Source: Bursaphelenchus xylophilus
Lineage: Eukaryota > Nematoda > Chromadorea > Rhabditida > Aphelenchoididae
DNA: 64,000 bases
Assembly (NCBI GenBank): GCA_904066235.2
Contig: CAJFCV020000004.1
Span: 2,294,001-2,358,000 of the forward strand
Direction: 5' to 3'
The translations under genes were made by a program, and so were the position numbers. Below, piece by piece: positions 1-9,105 of this stretch; the first letter of the stretch is position 1, and every line of letters begins with the position of its first letter. The notes under the pieces were generated by a model that saw only the letters and a list, made by a program, of their open reading frames with translations, searched no databases and had not been told where the DNA came from.

Positions 1-189
1 CGAAAAATGTAGTAATCTCCAACTAAAAAAAGCCCCGTTTTGAAGGCCGCGCTCTTTCCCTGGCAGAAATAGCCGCGCTTTTGAAATTGGAGTTTTTTCA
101 CTTGGAGAGGGAGGTATTTTGCTACATTTTTTGATACTTCCCAGATGCAAAATGGTACCTTTTTTGCCACTGGATCTGGTCCGCCACGG
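1..189. repeat. Palindromic TA-flanked MITE (family 1), right part
   Basis: This copy is cut by the window edge. It shows the family hallmarks: the two arms (CACTTGGAGAGGGAGG and its complement), GGATGCAAAATGG, and an outer end GGTCCGCCACGG followed by TA at 190-191. It lies in the intron before exon 2 of gene A. Family 1 ends are CAGTGG..GGACCTGAT with a TA duplication, which is the Tc1/mariner style. No coding capacity is visible, so it must depend on a transposase encoded elsewhere. Confidence 0.8.
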
Positions 190-227
190 TAGCAAAATAC
201 TGCTGACATTCCAAACCTTTCTTTCAG

Positions 228-3200
228 ATTAATTCCATCAAAAAAATCCGCAACCATTTTGCCGAATGTCGCTCCAAAGGACTCGCCAGTTTCACCAGAG
301 ATCTCAACACTGCCACTCAAAGAGACAAGCCCTGGGAGAAAGACATGAACTTGCTGGAAAGAAGATTTCAGAACAGCAGCCTCAGTGACAATGCCACTTA
401 CATGGAGATGATGACCGAGATGCTTCGGCTGCAGCACAAATATAGCCTCGACGGGGCGATGGAGTCGCTGACCAGACTCGCGCAAGCGAATATCGTTTTT
501 CCGCCCGTGTATCGTGAGGCTGTTAATTCAAAGGTGGAAAACACGACAGTGGCAAAAACCTTTTTAGCAAGAATTTTTGATGAAGACGTGGACGTCAGTA
601 ATCGGGAACCTGTTCTATTGATTATTCCTTCGGTAGGTTTGATTGCAACTTGCGTTTTCGCATGGAGGACACCTTTGTGAAGTTTTGTCCAGCAAAAAAA
701 TGTCCCATTTTGGATCCGGGAAGTACAAAAAATGCGGCAAAATACCTCCTTGTCTAACTATAATAGAAAAACTCCGTTAGTCGGCACGCCTTTCAAATTG
801 GAGCCTTTTCACTTGGAGGGGAGGTATTTGGCAGGGTTTTTTTTGCCAGCTCAAAAATACCACGGGTCGCCTCGATTCGTCGTAGTATGCATGGCGGACG
901 CTAGGAGAAGACTTTATTTGTAGGCACAACACCATCTATCGGGTCGATAGATAGATAGGTTATGATTTATTTAGAGGTATTTTATATGTACTTACACCTA
1001 CAATGTCTAGATAAAAGTTACAGATCTCGTTTTTTTGGATTGAATTTTGGTCTTTCTACACGACATTAGCTCAGGGTAATGGAAATTAAAGTTAGCAATT
1101 GCAAAAATTTAGTAAAACGTGACCATGTTTTACACCTTCGCCAAGTCTCCGCCGGAGTTTCGCCAAGTGTTCGCCAAACATCCGACGGTTTGATCAGGTC
1201 TTGTGATTATCTCCCACTACTTTTCTATGGTCCCGCATGCCCTACGCCACGGATTTTTTGTTGACCCAAAACGTCCGTGATCTTTCCCGACCATCTTAAA
1301 TTTTTGATTGTACAGTGTTTTGAAAGGCGCGCTTTTGAAGTCGGAGTTCCTTCACTTGAAGAGGGAGACATTTTGCCACATTGATACTTTTCGGATGCAA
1401 AATGACACGTTGCTTGCCATGGGATCATCACTGTAAATACTTTACCTTTTCAGGAGGTGTCCACGCGACAGCGAATCTGGAACCTTTTCAAGGAGATGGT
1501 AAGCAACGTGTCAGCGACGACCATACCAAAATACATCACATGCGAGACCTACATGAGCGAATTGTTTCCAATCTTCGTTCAGAAGATGGTCTACGACCAC
1601 ATGGGGGCCGACAACGCCAAGAAGGTCAGCGATTTGTTTCGCGCCGACCTCAGAGACTTGATTCGAACGGTTGAAGCCGAATTTAAGCACGGGAATATGC
1701 TCAACGACGAGACGAGAACAGTGCTGCTGGACAAGTTGAGGAACAACACGTTTAATTTGATTGACCATCCAATCTTCGAAGATTCAATGTTTGAAAAGTA
1801 TTTCGGAAATCTGACAACTGAATATCCATTGTTGAACCAATTCGCGAACAACGCAAAGCCCATGATTCGAGCGGCGAAAGGAAGAGGGAACGAGTTCTTT
1901 TGGACACCGCGGCTTGATGCAAGTCATTTGTTCTATGTCTATGGTAGTATTAGAATCGTCTTGTCTTTCTTAATATTACCAGTCTATTAGGAAAATAGTG
2001 ATCGCTGAACCTTCTCTTTTCTTATTCTGTTACAGTGGCGTACCTAATCTAGTGACAAAAAACGTACCATTTTGCATCCAGGAAGTATCAAGAAATGTAG
2101 CGAAATACCTCCCTTTCCAACTAAAAAAACTCCGTTTTGACGGCGCGCTTTTCAAAACGGAGTTTTTTTAGTTGGAGAGGGAGGCATTTTGCTACTCTTT
2201 TTGATACTTCCTGGATGCAAAATGGTACGTTTTTGTCACTAGATCAGGCACGCCACTAAAGTGCTATGGATCTGTCGGGAAAATAACGCGCACGTCGCTG
2301 CACCTTTCACGTCGCTGAAGTGAAAACAATTTGGATTTCGTCGAGACAGAGACACAATTCACTTTCTCGGCGGCGATGCGATTTTCGCTGCTTTCAAGTG
2401 CTCATTATTTTCCGATTGATATTACTAGGTGGGCGAAAAAGTCTTGACATGGGTTCATACGGTGCGAGCATGCATTTGACATTGCGACTAGGCGACGCGC
2501 GACAAAAATTTGGCAGGATGCCAAAAGGGAGCGCAATAGGCATTTTCATTCGCGCGACGTACGCTTTTTTGCGTATCATGCAATGTCAAGACCTTGACCC
2601 ACCTGCTAGTCGGCAAAAAAAGTCCTTGGAATTATAAGGGAATTCAAAGGTTTACCTTACCACACAGTCCGTTGATGCCCAAGGTTCCAATATCCAATTG
2701 AATACTTAGATATATTCAGGGAATAAAATCCCTATACTTTAAACAACACCAATCGATAAATTCGTTTATCCAGACTGACTAATCTTATAAAATCATTCGA
2801 TCTTCTTACAAAAATACAAAATACAAAATATATTTTTAAATAAAACGGGAATGTTCCCACACTCCCGACGAGGACGATTACAATTACAAAATTTTTGATT
2901 TAAATATTTTAAAGATGCAGTCCATGAGGACTGCGTTTGGATTGACTCTTAAAATAAAAATAGCCACGATTAACAGACAAATGAGAATAATTACAATGAT
3001 CAACGGCTTGAAGCCATTTGGGACCAGAGTGTTCGCAGAAGCACTAACATATTTGGTGAGGAATGGCGGACTATCAATTTGTCCCTCGATCACTACCTGT
3101 TGGCTTCCTATTCCACATGAGGCCTCACATTTTCTTTTCCGTTGACATCCATCGTTTTGACCGTCTTTTTGTTGGCTTCACATGTCATGTAGAAAGTAGT

Positions 3201-4821
3201 GGAGTTGCATCGGAGGTGTCCCATGACTTCGTGCTTTTCTGACTGACATTCTACTCGGTTTCCGTTGACTTCGAATTTGCATTTATCTTGGTGACCATAG
3301 GCTTCTATGTGCAGAGTTCCTCGAGTCGTCATCATTAGTGTGATGTCTCCTTCCTCTTTATATATTCTTCCATTTCTCATTTCTAGATTGGATTCGTTCA
3401 GTGGCTTCATTTCTCTTCTACTTGGTATTGCTGGAGGGCATACACACTTCTGTTTGTGACCAGTATATTGACATTTGCAGTCATCCAATGGGGTTATGCA
3501 TTCTTGAGTCAATTTGTTCTCTTTACATCGTAGATTTGGATATGAATTAAGCACCAAAGTTTCATTTGGCATTTTGACCATCTTCAATCTTCTTGGAGGA
3601 GAGTTTTGGACTGCCATAATCTCAATTTTCAACTCCAAATTTTCCATTCGGAGCACTTCTCCAGTTTGCACTTTGCGGCTGATGTGAACTTTCTTTCCGA
3701 GGTCGACATATTCGGCTTCTATGATTGAATATGGCTTCCATTCGCATTCAACTACTTCTATCGGATCTTCTCTGAGTACCTTGAGGTATCTTATAGCTGA
3801 TTGACGACATTTGGTTCGGCTCCCATGCACCATATAAGGGAATTCAAAGGTTTACCTTACCACACAGTCCGTTGATGCCCAAGGTTCCAATATCCAATTG
3901 AATACTTAGATATATTCAGGGAATAAAATCCCTATACTTTAAACAACACCAATCGATAAATTCGTTTATCCAGACTGACTAATCTTATAAAATCATTCGA
4001 TCTTCTTACAAAAATACAAAATACAAAATATATTTTTAAATAAAACGGGAATGTTCCCACAGAATTTTCTGCAACTCCGCAGTCTGCATGAACTCGAAAA
4101 GGCGTTTTGCAATTTTGTCAGCGCACACATTGTTTTCCTCGTTTCAGTCTGGTGCACAACATTCTTGGGCAAACCGCAATTTCTTCGACTTTTTCGACTT
4201 TCTGTTCCCCGAACACCATCGCGAGTTCCCAGCGGTTCTCCGGTTTTCGGGATTGTTATTCATCGCCGCGCATGAGCTTGGTCATGGCTTTGGTAAGGGG
4301 CAATTTTCTTGTCAATATCAAATCACCCTTTTTCAGATAGGGAGATGAACGAGATAGGAGCCAAAGATCCCACATACTCCCAAATACACGATTGCCTTTA
4401 CGAGCTGTACGCGAATCAATGCAATCCAAAGGACGCGAACTCTTGCACTGACCCCAAAAACACCATCAACGAGAATTTTGCGGACTATTTCGCGGTTCGT
4501 ATGGTCTATCTGGCCTACAAACGGAAGTCGAAGAAAGAAGGAAAAAGTCGCCCAGGAGGGGCGATTCTCGCCCGCTACTCCAACGACCAACTGTTCTTCA
4601 TCCACATGGCACAGACAATGGGCAGTTTTGGTATTTGGGAATGGTACTCTCAGTCCAATATGCATTCGGTAGGCCCGGTCAGAGTTTGGGCCGCGTTATC
4701 CGCGCTCCCGGCGTTTACCAATGCGTTCAACTGCGCTGCAGGCAGTACCTATCGAGTTGAAGATGGCTGTCATTTATATAACGGAAAAATTCAACCAAAT
4801 TATAACCTTACTGAAAATTGA
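228..4821 (+). CDS. Gene A: secreted M13 neprilysin-like zinc peptidase (5' exon outside window)
   Basis: Visible exons are 228-632, 1454-1918, 4148-4292 and 4337-4821; the signal-peptide exon lies upstream of the window. The M13 assignment rests on HELGH in exon 4, ENFAD 50 residues later, and the C-terminal block with His (MHSVGPVR) and Arg of the active site. It should cut peptides outside the cell by a single-zinc mechanism. Oddities: the donor after exon 3 is GC (gat|GCAAGT) rather than GT, and the exon 4 start reads SGAQH where most paralogues have NA(F/Y)H, the substrate-binding Asn-Ala of neprilysin. Intron 3 (1919-4147) is swollen by four repeats, including a complete LTR element. 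Exon phases join cleanly (0, 0, 0, 1). It ends CHLYN...NLTEN. The gene looks intact apart from the unusual substrate-binding motif. Confidence 0.88.
690..1440. repeat. Repeat-filled intron 2 of gene A
   Basis: The intron (633-1453) holds three pieces. About 690-850 is a degenerate family 1 MITE. About 853-1268 is a copy of the same element seen at 60,205-60,610, sharing the 'TATGCATGG(C/G)G.ACGCTAGGAGAAG' type block and the clustered 'CGCCGA' runs. From 1313 to 1433 is a half copy of family 1 with CAGTG at its start and CACTG|TA at its end. No exon is visible between 633 and 1453. Confidence 0.65.
2033..2257. repeat. Family 1 MITE copy in gene A intron 3
   Basis: TA at 2031-2032 is followed by CAGTGGCG. 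The arms pair over about 100 bases around a short centre (GACGGCGCGC...), and the right end reads CGCCACT. This is a full-length, slightly decayed palindromic copy. Confidence 0.8.
2270..2424. repeat. Fold-back repeat family 2 (TCTGTCGGGAAAATA ends)
   Basis: The left end is ATCTGTCGGGAAAATA and the right end is the complementary ATTATTTTCCGATTGAT. Other members lie at 14,563-14,686, 24,266-24,310 (fragment), 25,519-25,668 and 35,159-35,546. All have the inner block 'GTCGCTGAAGTGAAAA' or a variant. They are non-coding and MITE-like. Confidence 0.7.
2425..2628. repeat. Small fold-back abutting family 2 copy
   Basis: The inverted ends AGGTGGGCGAAAAAG / GACCCACCT and GTCTTGACATG / CATGCAATGTCAAGAC face each other across about 130 bases. 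The unit sits between the family 2 repeat and the LTR element. No gene is visible in it. Confidence 0.5.
2634..2861 (-). repeat. 3' LTR (minus-strand orientation)
   Basis: This copy is identical to 3834-4061, at an offset of exactly 1200 bases. GAATT precedes it on the plus strand. The short sequence CGTCGGGAG just upstream on the minus strand is at best a weak polypurine tract. Confidence 0.88.
2884..3833 (-). pseudogene. Phlebovirus Gc-like envelope glycoprotein remnant of the LTR element, frame-broken
   Basis: The minus-strand frame 3833-3108 (241 codons) is cysteine-rich, with closely spaced Cys pairs in its middle third. It fits the class II fusion glycoprotein (phlebovirus G2-like) found as env in nematode BEL/Pao elements. 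It ends prematurely. The +1 frame carries on with more Cys and then a hydrophobic membrane span (about 2,935-3,010) and a short basic tail, stopping at 2884. The break therefore looks like a one-base indel in the A-rich stretch near 3,125-3,145. The apparent ATG at 3831-3833 overlaps the primer-binding site, so the true N-terminus has been deleted together with gag-pol. Homology is by pattern recognition only. Confidence 0.6.
3822..3832 (-). other. Putative tRNA primer-binding site
   Basis: One base after the 5' LTR, the minus strand reads TGGTGCATGGG. Its complement, CCCATGCACCA, resembles a tRNA 3' end; ATGCA-CCA is the 3' end of typical animal tRNA-Gly. A primer-binding site directly after the LTR supports the LTR assignment and orientation. 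The exact tRNA is inferred. Confidence 0.55.
3834..4061 (-). repeat. 5' LTR (minus-strand orientation)
   Basis: Identical to 2634-2861. On the minus strand it starts TGTGGGAAC at 4061 and ends CCCTTAT at 3834. The plus-strand flank is GAATT at 4062-4066. Confidence 0.88.
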
Positions 4822-4839
4822 AGGGTTTCGTTTACTCTT

Positions 4840-5640
4840 ATCACTCAGTAAATTGTATTCAGGAGAATAGGTGTATGATGGGTGGTCAGAAATTTATGTC
4901 CGGGAGTATACCAAAATGAAATGTTTCGAATTTTAAAATTAGTTTATTAGCAGTCTTAATAGAACCTATTTTCGTACAAAATGTAATAATGGACATAGGC
5001 AAGGAGGGGATCGACCAAGAGCTCTTTAACGAATCCCAGAACCACATCGATAATGTTGTAATGGTTTCTAATGATATGATTACGGGTCCAGTTAAAGGCG
5101 GCCCTGGTGATCTCCAAAACAGTCAAAGAAATGGGAATACACTGGAACACCACGGGAAAGGAGGAGAAAACGTGTTTGCAATGCTCCACGCTGCTCCGAG
5201 AACAGACTCAAATAAAAGAGTTGATGTTCTGCCGACATAGAGACTGTCCTTCTCCAGAACGGCTGCAATTTTTTAGTTACATAAGGCTTGTCACTCAGTA
5301 AATTGTATTGAGGAGAATAGACGTATGATATGCTACGTAGTACGTGTTGCATAATTGAAGACCGAAGATTCGTTGCGATACACTTGGGTGATCAGGTTGT
5401 TGCGAAGATAGAGTGTTGGCCAAGGATCCGATTTGCCGCAGTCCTCAGGCACTAGCATGTCCCTGTTCCTCTCATTCGAAAGCGCCTGAGGTGGGGCGGA
5501 GCGGTGGTTCGAACCCAGTCCGATGGTACGCTAGTCAGTGCCGCTACCGCCTAAGCCACCACCGCTCAATTCAAGAGCACATAAATCAACGATCTATGAC
5601 ATATTGTTTACCATATTTAAATTTAATTTTTAATTAAGTT
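4840..5640. other. Intergenic region A-B: decayed coding-like stretch and tRNA-like sequence
   Basis: A ~40-bp sequence (CACTCAGTAAATTGTATT...) occurs at 4,840 and again at 5,290. Between them, on the minus strand, two overlapping frames (5352-5092 and 5189-4956) read like a hydrophobic protein end that has shifted frame, the second ending in an aromatic-rich tail. I do not recognise the family; a decayed multi-span receptor is one guess. No functional gene is claimed. Confidence 0.3.
5490..5572 (-). repeat. tRNA-like (SINE-type) sequence
   Basis: The minus strand shows an A-box-like TGGCTTAGGCGG and a perfect B-box-like GGTTCGAACC, and the outer ends GAGCGGTGG / CCACCGCTC pair. The internal arms do not form a normal anticodon stem, so a tRNA-derived repeat or pseudogene is more likely than a working tRNA. 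Confidence 0.45.
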
Positions 5641-5742
5641 TAAAACTGAAATTAATCAAATTGTATAATGTGATTGGAGGAGACCCACATAAACTGAAAA
5701 GTCCAATTGTAAGCCAATATGAATTCCTATTGAAAAAAGATC

Positions 5743-8710
5743 ATGGAGTTCGCTCTGAAGTGCTTGCTGTTTTGCTTGACAACTCTATTAGCAAATGCTG
5801 ATCCCAATGAGGATTTGTTTATAAAAAGAAAGGCCAAGTATGTGGAGCGCGGACTGAACACGATCATCAAGCCGTGCGAGAACTTCTGGGAGTACGCGAA
5901 CGGAAACATTGATTATCAAAGATTGACTGGAGAGTATCTGAGACTCGCCAAGGAGGTCCTGGAGAAGCCAAGCAAAAAAGAGGTGGGTCCCCTTTTTGAC
6001 AATATCAAGACAAGTCAAAATGATGTACGCCGATTTTTAGAACCCTTGCGGGTTAAATCCCCGCTTTTACGGTCACCATAAATCATCGATTTCAGATCCC
6101 CGTCATCAAAAAGGTCCGCAATCATTTTTCCGCCTGCCAATCCAAAGGAATTGATCGTTTCCTTAACGAGCTCAACAACAAGACCCGTACAGAAAAACCT
6201 TGGGAAAAAGAAGTCAATGCTTTCAGAGCAAGACTGAATTCAAGCTCGTTGGAAAACAGTCAGACGTTTATTGAGTTGACCGGCGACGTCTTCCGTCTGT
6301 TGTACAAGTTTACTGGGGGAGAGGCGTTTAGCAGTGTGGCGGGAATAGTGTCCGGACGCGTTCACAAATCCCTAGCACCGTCCACGGTAAACCTATTGGC
6401 ACACAATGCGTCTCTAGCCAAGGATTTTTTGAACAAAGTTTTTGATGACGACGTGGATATTAGTGGCCTCAATTATGTCGGCGTCACAATGCAACCGGTA
6501 GGTTGTTCACTTTACGAAATAAAAAACAAATTTACTTTCCCTATAAACGGTTTTTGTGGGCTGCGCCCGGGCCTTGTGAACAAGTTGGTTGCCATTTTAT
6601 ACGCTGAAAACAAAAATTCCGTTTTTGATAAAAACAACTGGTGAAGATAGTAATTAGTGTAGAATTTTTTGTGTTTTCGGAAAATGAAGCTATACTATCG
6701 CTAATTTTGGCACCGTAGTAAGTCAGAGTAAAAATTAAAATTCTGCAGTTTTTTTGAGAATCCTTTAAATTAACGAGCGCCTTGGACGTAGTACATGGTG
6801 CAGGGCTTCTCTTTTCTTCTTACAGGTAAATACTTTCAGTTAAAGTACAGACGAAGGCGTCTCGAGTTCCTCCTTGCACTTGTAACCAACACCACCTTAC
6901 TTCCCAGATACGTCTCATGCGAGGCCTACATTCGTGCCGTATTCTCGACATACTACCAGAAAATGGTACATGATTACTACGGCGAGAAGTACGTAAAAAA
7001 TGTCGCCGGACTTTTTTTATCTGATATAAAAGAGCTGGCCAAAACAATCGAAGCGGAATTCAAATTTGGCAACATGATTAGCGATGGAATTAGAAAAGTC
7101 ATGCTGGACTTACTAAAGAATAACACGTTCTACACTCTTGATCATCCGATAAATGATGATTCGATGTTCGAAAAACACTTTGGAAACGTCGAGTTTGACT
7201 ATCCGTATTTGAATCGGTTTCGCAACAACTTCAAGCCCATGTTTCGTGCAGCACATGGCAGAGAGAGCGGATTTTACCGGATTCCGCGTACTGGCGTAAG
7301 TATATATGCATAGTATTATCGCAGTTCGCAAATTTTTTCAGTATAACGCCCTTCATACCCCGACCAATCGCAATTTCTTCGACTGGCTTCTTTTCTTATT
7401 CCCGAATTATCATCCGGAGTTCCCGGAGGTCCTCAGATTCTCAGGGTCGATATTTGTGGCCGCTCATGAAATTGGCCATGGATTTGGTGAGTTTCAGAAG
7501 AAAGGATTGAGTACGGAAAGGTCCGCTAAAAGAAAGGACAGAGGAGGGCGGGGGGAAGGGTGGGGAGGTTTTCGATGGCGCTGATTTCGAAAATCATATC
7601 AATCTTTCTGAATTTTACAATTTTGCTTAAGCAGTAGTGTCATTTTCGCTATAAAGACGAAAAAAGCGTCATACTTTGTCTTACAATATCATACAATCCC
7701 AGGTTTTTACCAATTAAAACATCCATTTTAAAGAATTGAGGAAGATAGGCAAAAATCCAGAAGAAATGGGTACAATTTTCAAAATCAGCGCCATCGAAAA
7801 CACCTAAATCCATTACTCAAAAAAAATTTTTTTTTTTAAATTACTAATTAACACTGCTGCTTAAGCAAAATTGTAAAATTCAGAAAAAATGGATACGATA
7901 TTCGAAATCAGCTCCATCGGAAACCTCCATCGCCTCCCCGCCCTCCTCTTTCCTTTTTTTTAGCGGACCTTTCCGCGGCGGACCTTTCTGTCCTTTGTGA
8001 GAAGAAAGAGCTATGCAAAGCGCACACTTTTTTGAGGTCACAATGATTTAAAAATGCTACAGTTGAGGACCTGATCCAATGGCAAAAACCGTACCATTTT
8101 GCATCCGGGAAGCATCAAAAAATGTAGCAAAAAATGCCTCCCTCTCCAGGCGAAAAAACTCCGATTTCAAAAGCACTCAATTTGCCAATGAATCAGAAGC
8201 CTATTTCCAGAAGACGAACTGAAGGGAATCGGAGCCAAAGACCCGACATACTCCAAAATCTACGACTGTCTCTATGAACTGTATGGTGGCCATTGCGACC
8301 CAAACGACTCTACAGTCTGCGTTGATCCCAAATACAACATGCTTGAGAATTTTGCCGACTATTTTGCAGTTCGAATGGCCTACCTTGCATACAAGCGGAA
8401 GACGTTGAAAAAGACAACTCATCGCGTGGAAAGAAGGATCCTGAACAAATTTACAAATGATCAGCTATTCTTCGTCAATATGGCTCAAACCATGGCTCGG
8501 TTTGGAACGTGGAAAGGGCACGGGGCTTCCGACACCCACTCACCTGGCCCCCTGCGGCTTTGGGCGGGGCTGGCTGGAATGAAGGCGTTTACAAATGCCT
8601 TTAACTGCCGCGCTGGCAGTTCTTACCGGATAGAGGATGGCTGTAATTTGTACAATGGGAAGTTTCAGCCAGATTATAATCTAACTGTAAATGGGATAGC
8701 GATGAAATAA
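5743..8710 (+). CDS. Gene B: secreted M13 neprilysin-like zinc peptidase
   Basis: Exons are 5743-5982, 6096-6497, 6840-7295, 7342-7486 and 8211-8710, giving 580 aa. Residues 1-20 form a signal peptide, and PCENFW is near residue 46. HEIGH lies at ~408-412 and ENFAD at ~460-464. NALH at the exon 4 start is the substrate-binding Asn-Ala motif, and THSPGPLRLW carries the active-site His and Arg. It ends CNLYN..DYNLTVN. The start is chosen because it opens a clean signal peptide. For exon 3 the acceptor at 6839 (TTTCAG) is preferred over 6825 because it matches the paralogues' exon length. Intron 4 (7487-8210) is filled by a palindrome and a half MITE. There is no transmembrane anchor, so the enzyme should be soluble and extracellular. 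Confidence 0.92.
7515..7974. repeat. Palindromic repeat family 4 in gene B intron 4
   Basis: The ends GGAAAGGTCCGCTAAAA and TTTTAGCGGACCTTTCC are inverted copies. Next inside are GAGGAGGGCGGGG / CCCCGCCCTCCTC and the CGATGG(C/A)GCTGATTTCGAAAAT block. The same inner block ('AAATCAGC.CC.TCG') occurs in the 55.6-56.9 kb palindromes. It is non-coding. Confidence 0.75.
8068..8178. repeat. Left half of a family 1 MITE
   Basis: GGACCTGATCCAATGGC through CTCTCCAGGCGAAAAAACTCC is present without its right arm. It sits immediately before exon 5 of gene B. Confidence 0.7.
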
Positions 8711-9105
8711 CAGTTAAAGCGGGGGTTTTTCAAGACTTAATGGTCAAAACTAGTTCGTTGGGCAAGTCGGGTTCTCACAAACCCCGACAATTAGAAATAC
8801 CTCGTTTATCATTCCAAATATCACAACACATGATGGCCGAAATTCGCACAATTGATTCCAATATCCTGTAGCGCCAGCAGCCGACCGCTCACTCCGCTGC
8901 TTCTTCACCAATTGTCCACACGCTCGGACGGCCAACCGCTCGCTCAGGTTGCGATTTACAAAATGATCCTCCTTTCCCAAATCCACGTTTCGGTCGATTG
9001 CGGCGGAATGGTGTCGTGTCGGGACGCGGCGACGGGTTGAATGCTGTTGCGGCGGCCCTGGCCTCAATTGAAAACAGACGTATGCATTAACATATAGATT
9101 TATTC
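8711..9105. other. Convergent intergenic region B-C
   Basis: This region lies between the stops of genes B(+) and C(-). I see no exon or clear repeat; frames here are short and lack family similarity. Confidence 0.5.

Larger units (their letters stand above)
2634..4061 (-). mobile_element. Non-autonomous LTR retrotransposon: LTR - env-like fragment - LTR
   Basis: Two direct repeats of 228 bp (2634-2861 and 3834-4061) are identical by eye at every base. They are flanked by the same 5-bp host sequence GAATT (2629-2633 and 4062-4066). Read on the minus strand, each LTR starts TGTGGGAAC. Only 972 bp lie between them, with no gag, protease, reverse transcriptase or integrase, just a glycoprotein-like reading frame. 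Identical LTRs and a perfect target duplication imply a recent insertion. The BEL/Pao-like class is inferred from the 5-bp duplication and the env type. It lies in intron 3 of gene A, in the opposite orientation. Confidence 0.88.

Noticed and set aside
3108..3833. Complete functional envelope gene
   Set aside because: The N-terminus coincides with the primer site, the frame breaks before the membrane span, and upstream sequence is deleted.
6825..6840. Acceptor at 6825 for exon 3 of gene B
   Set aside because: It would add five residues not present in the paralogues; the TTTCAG at 6839 gives the family exon length.
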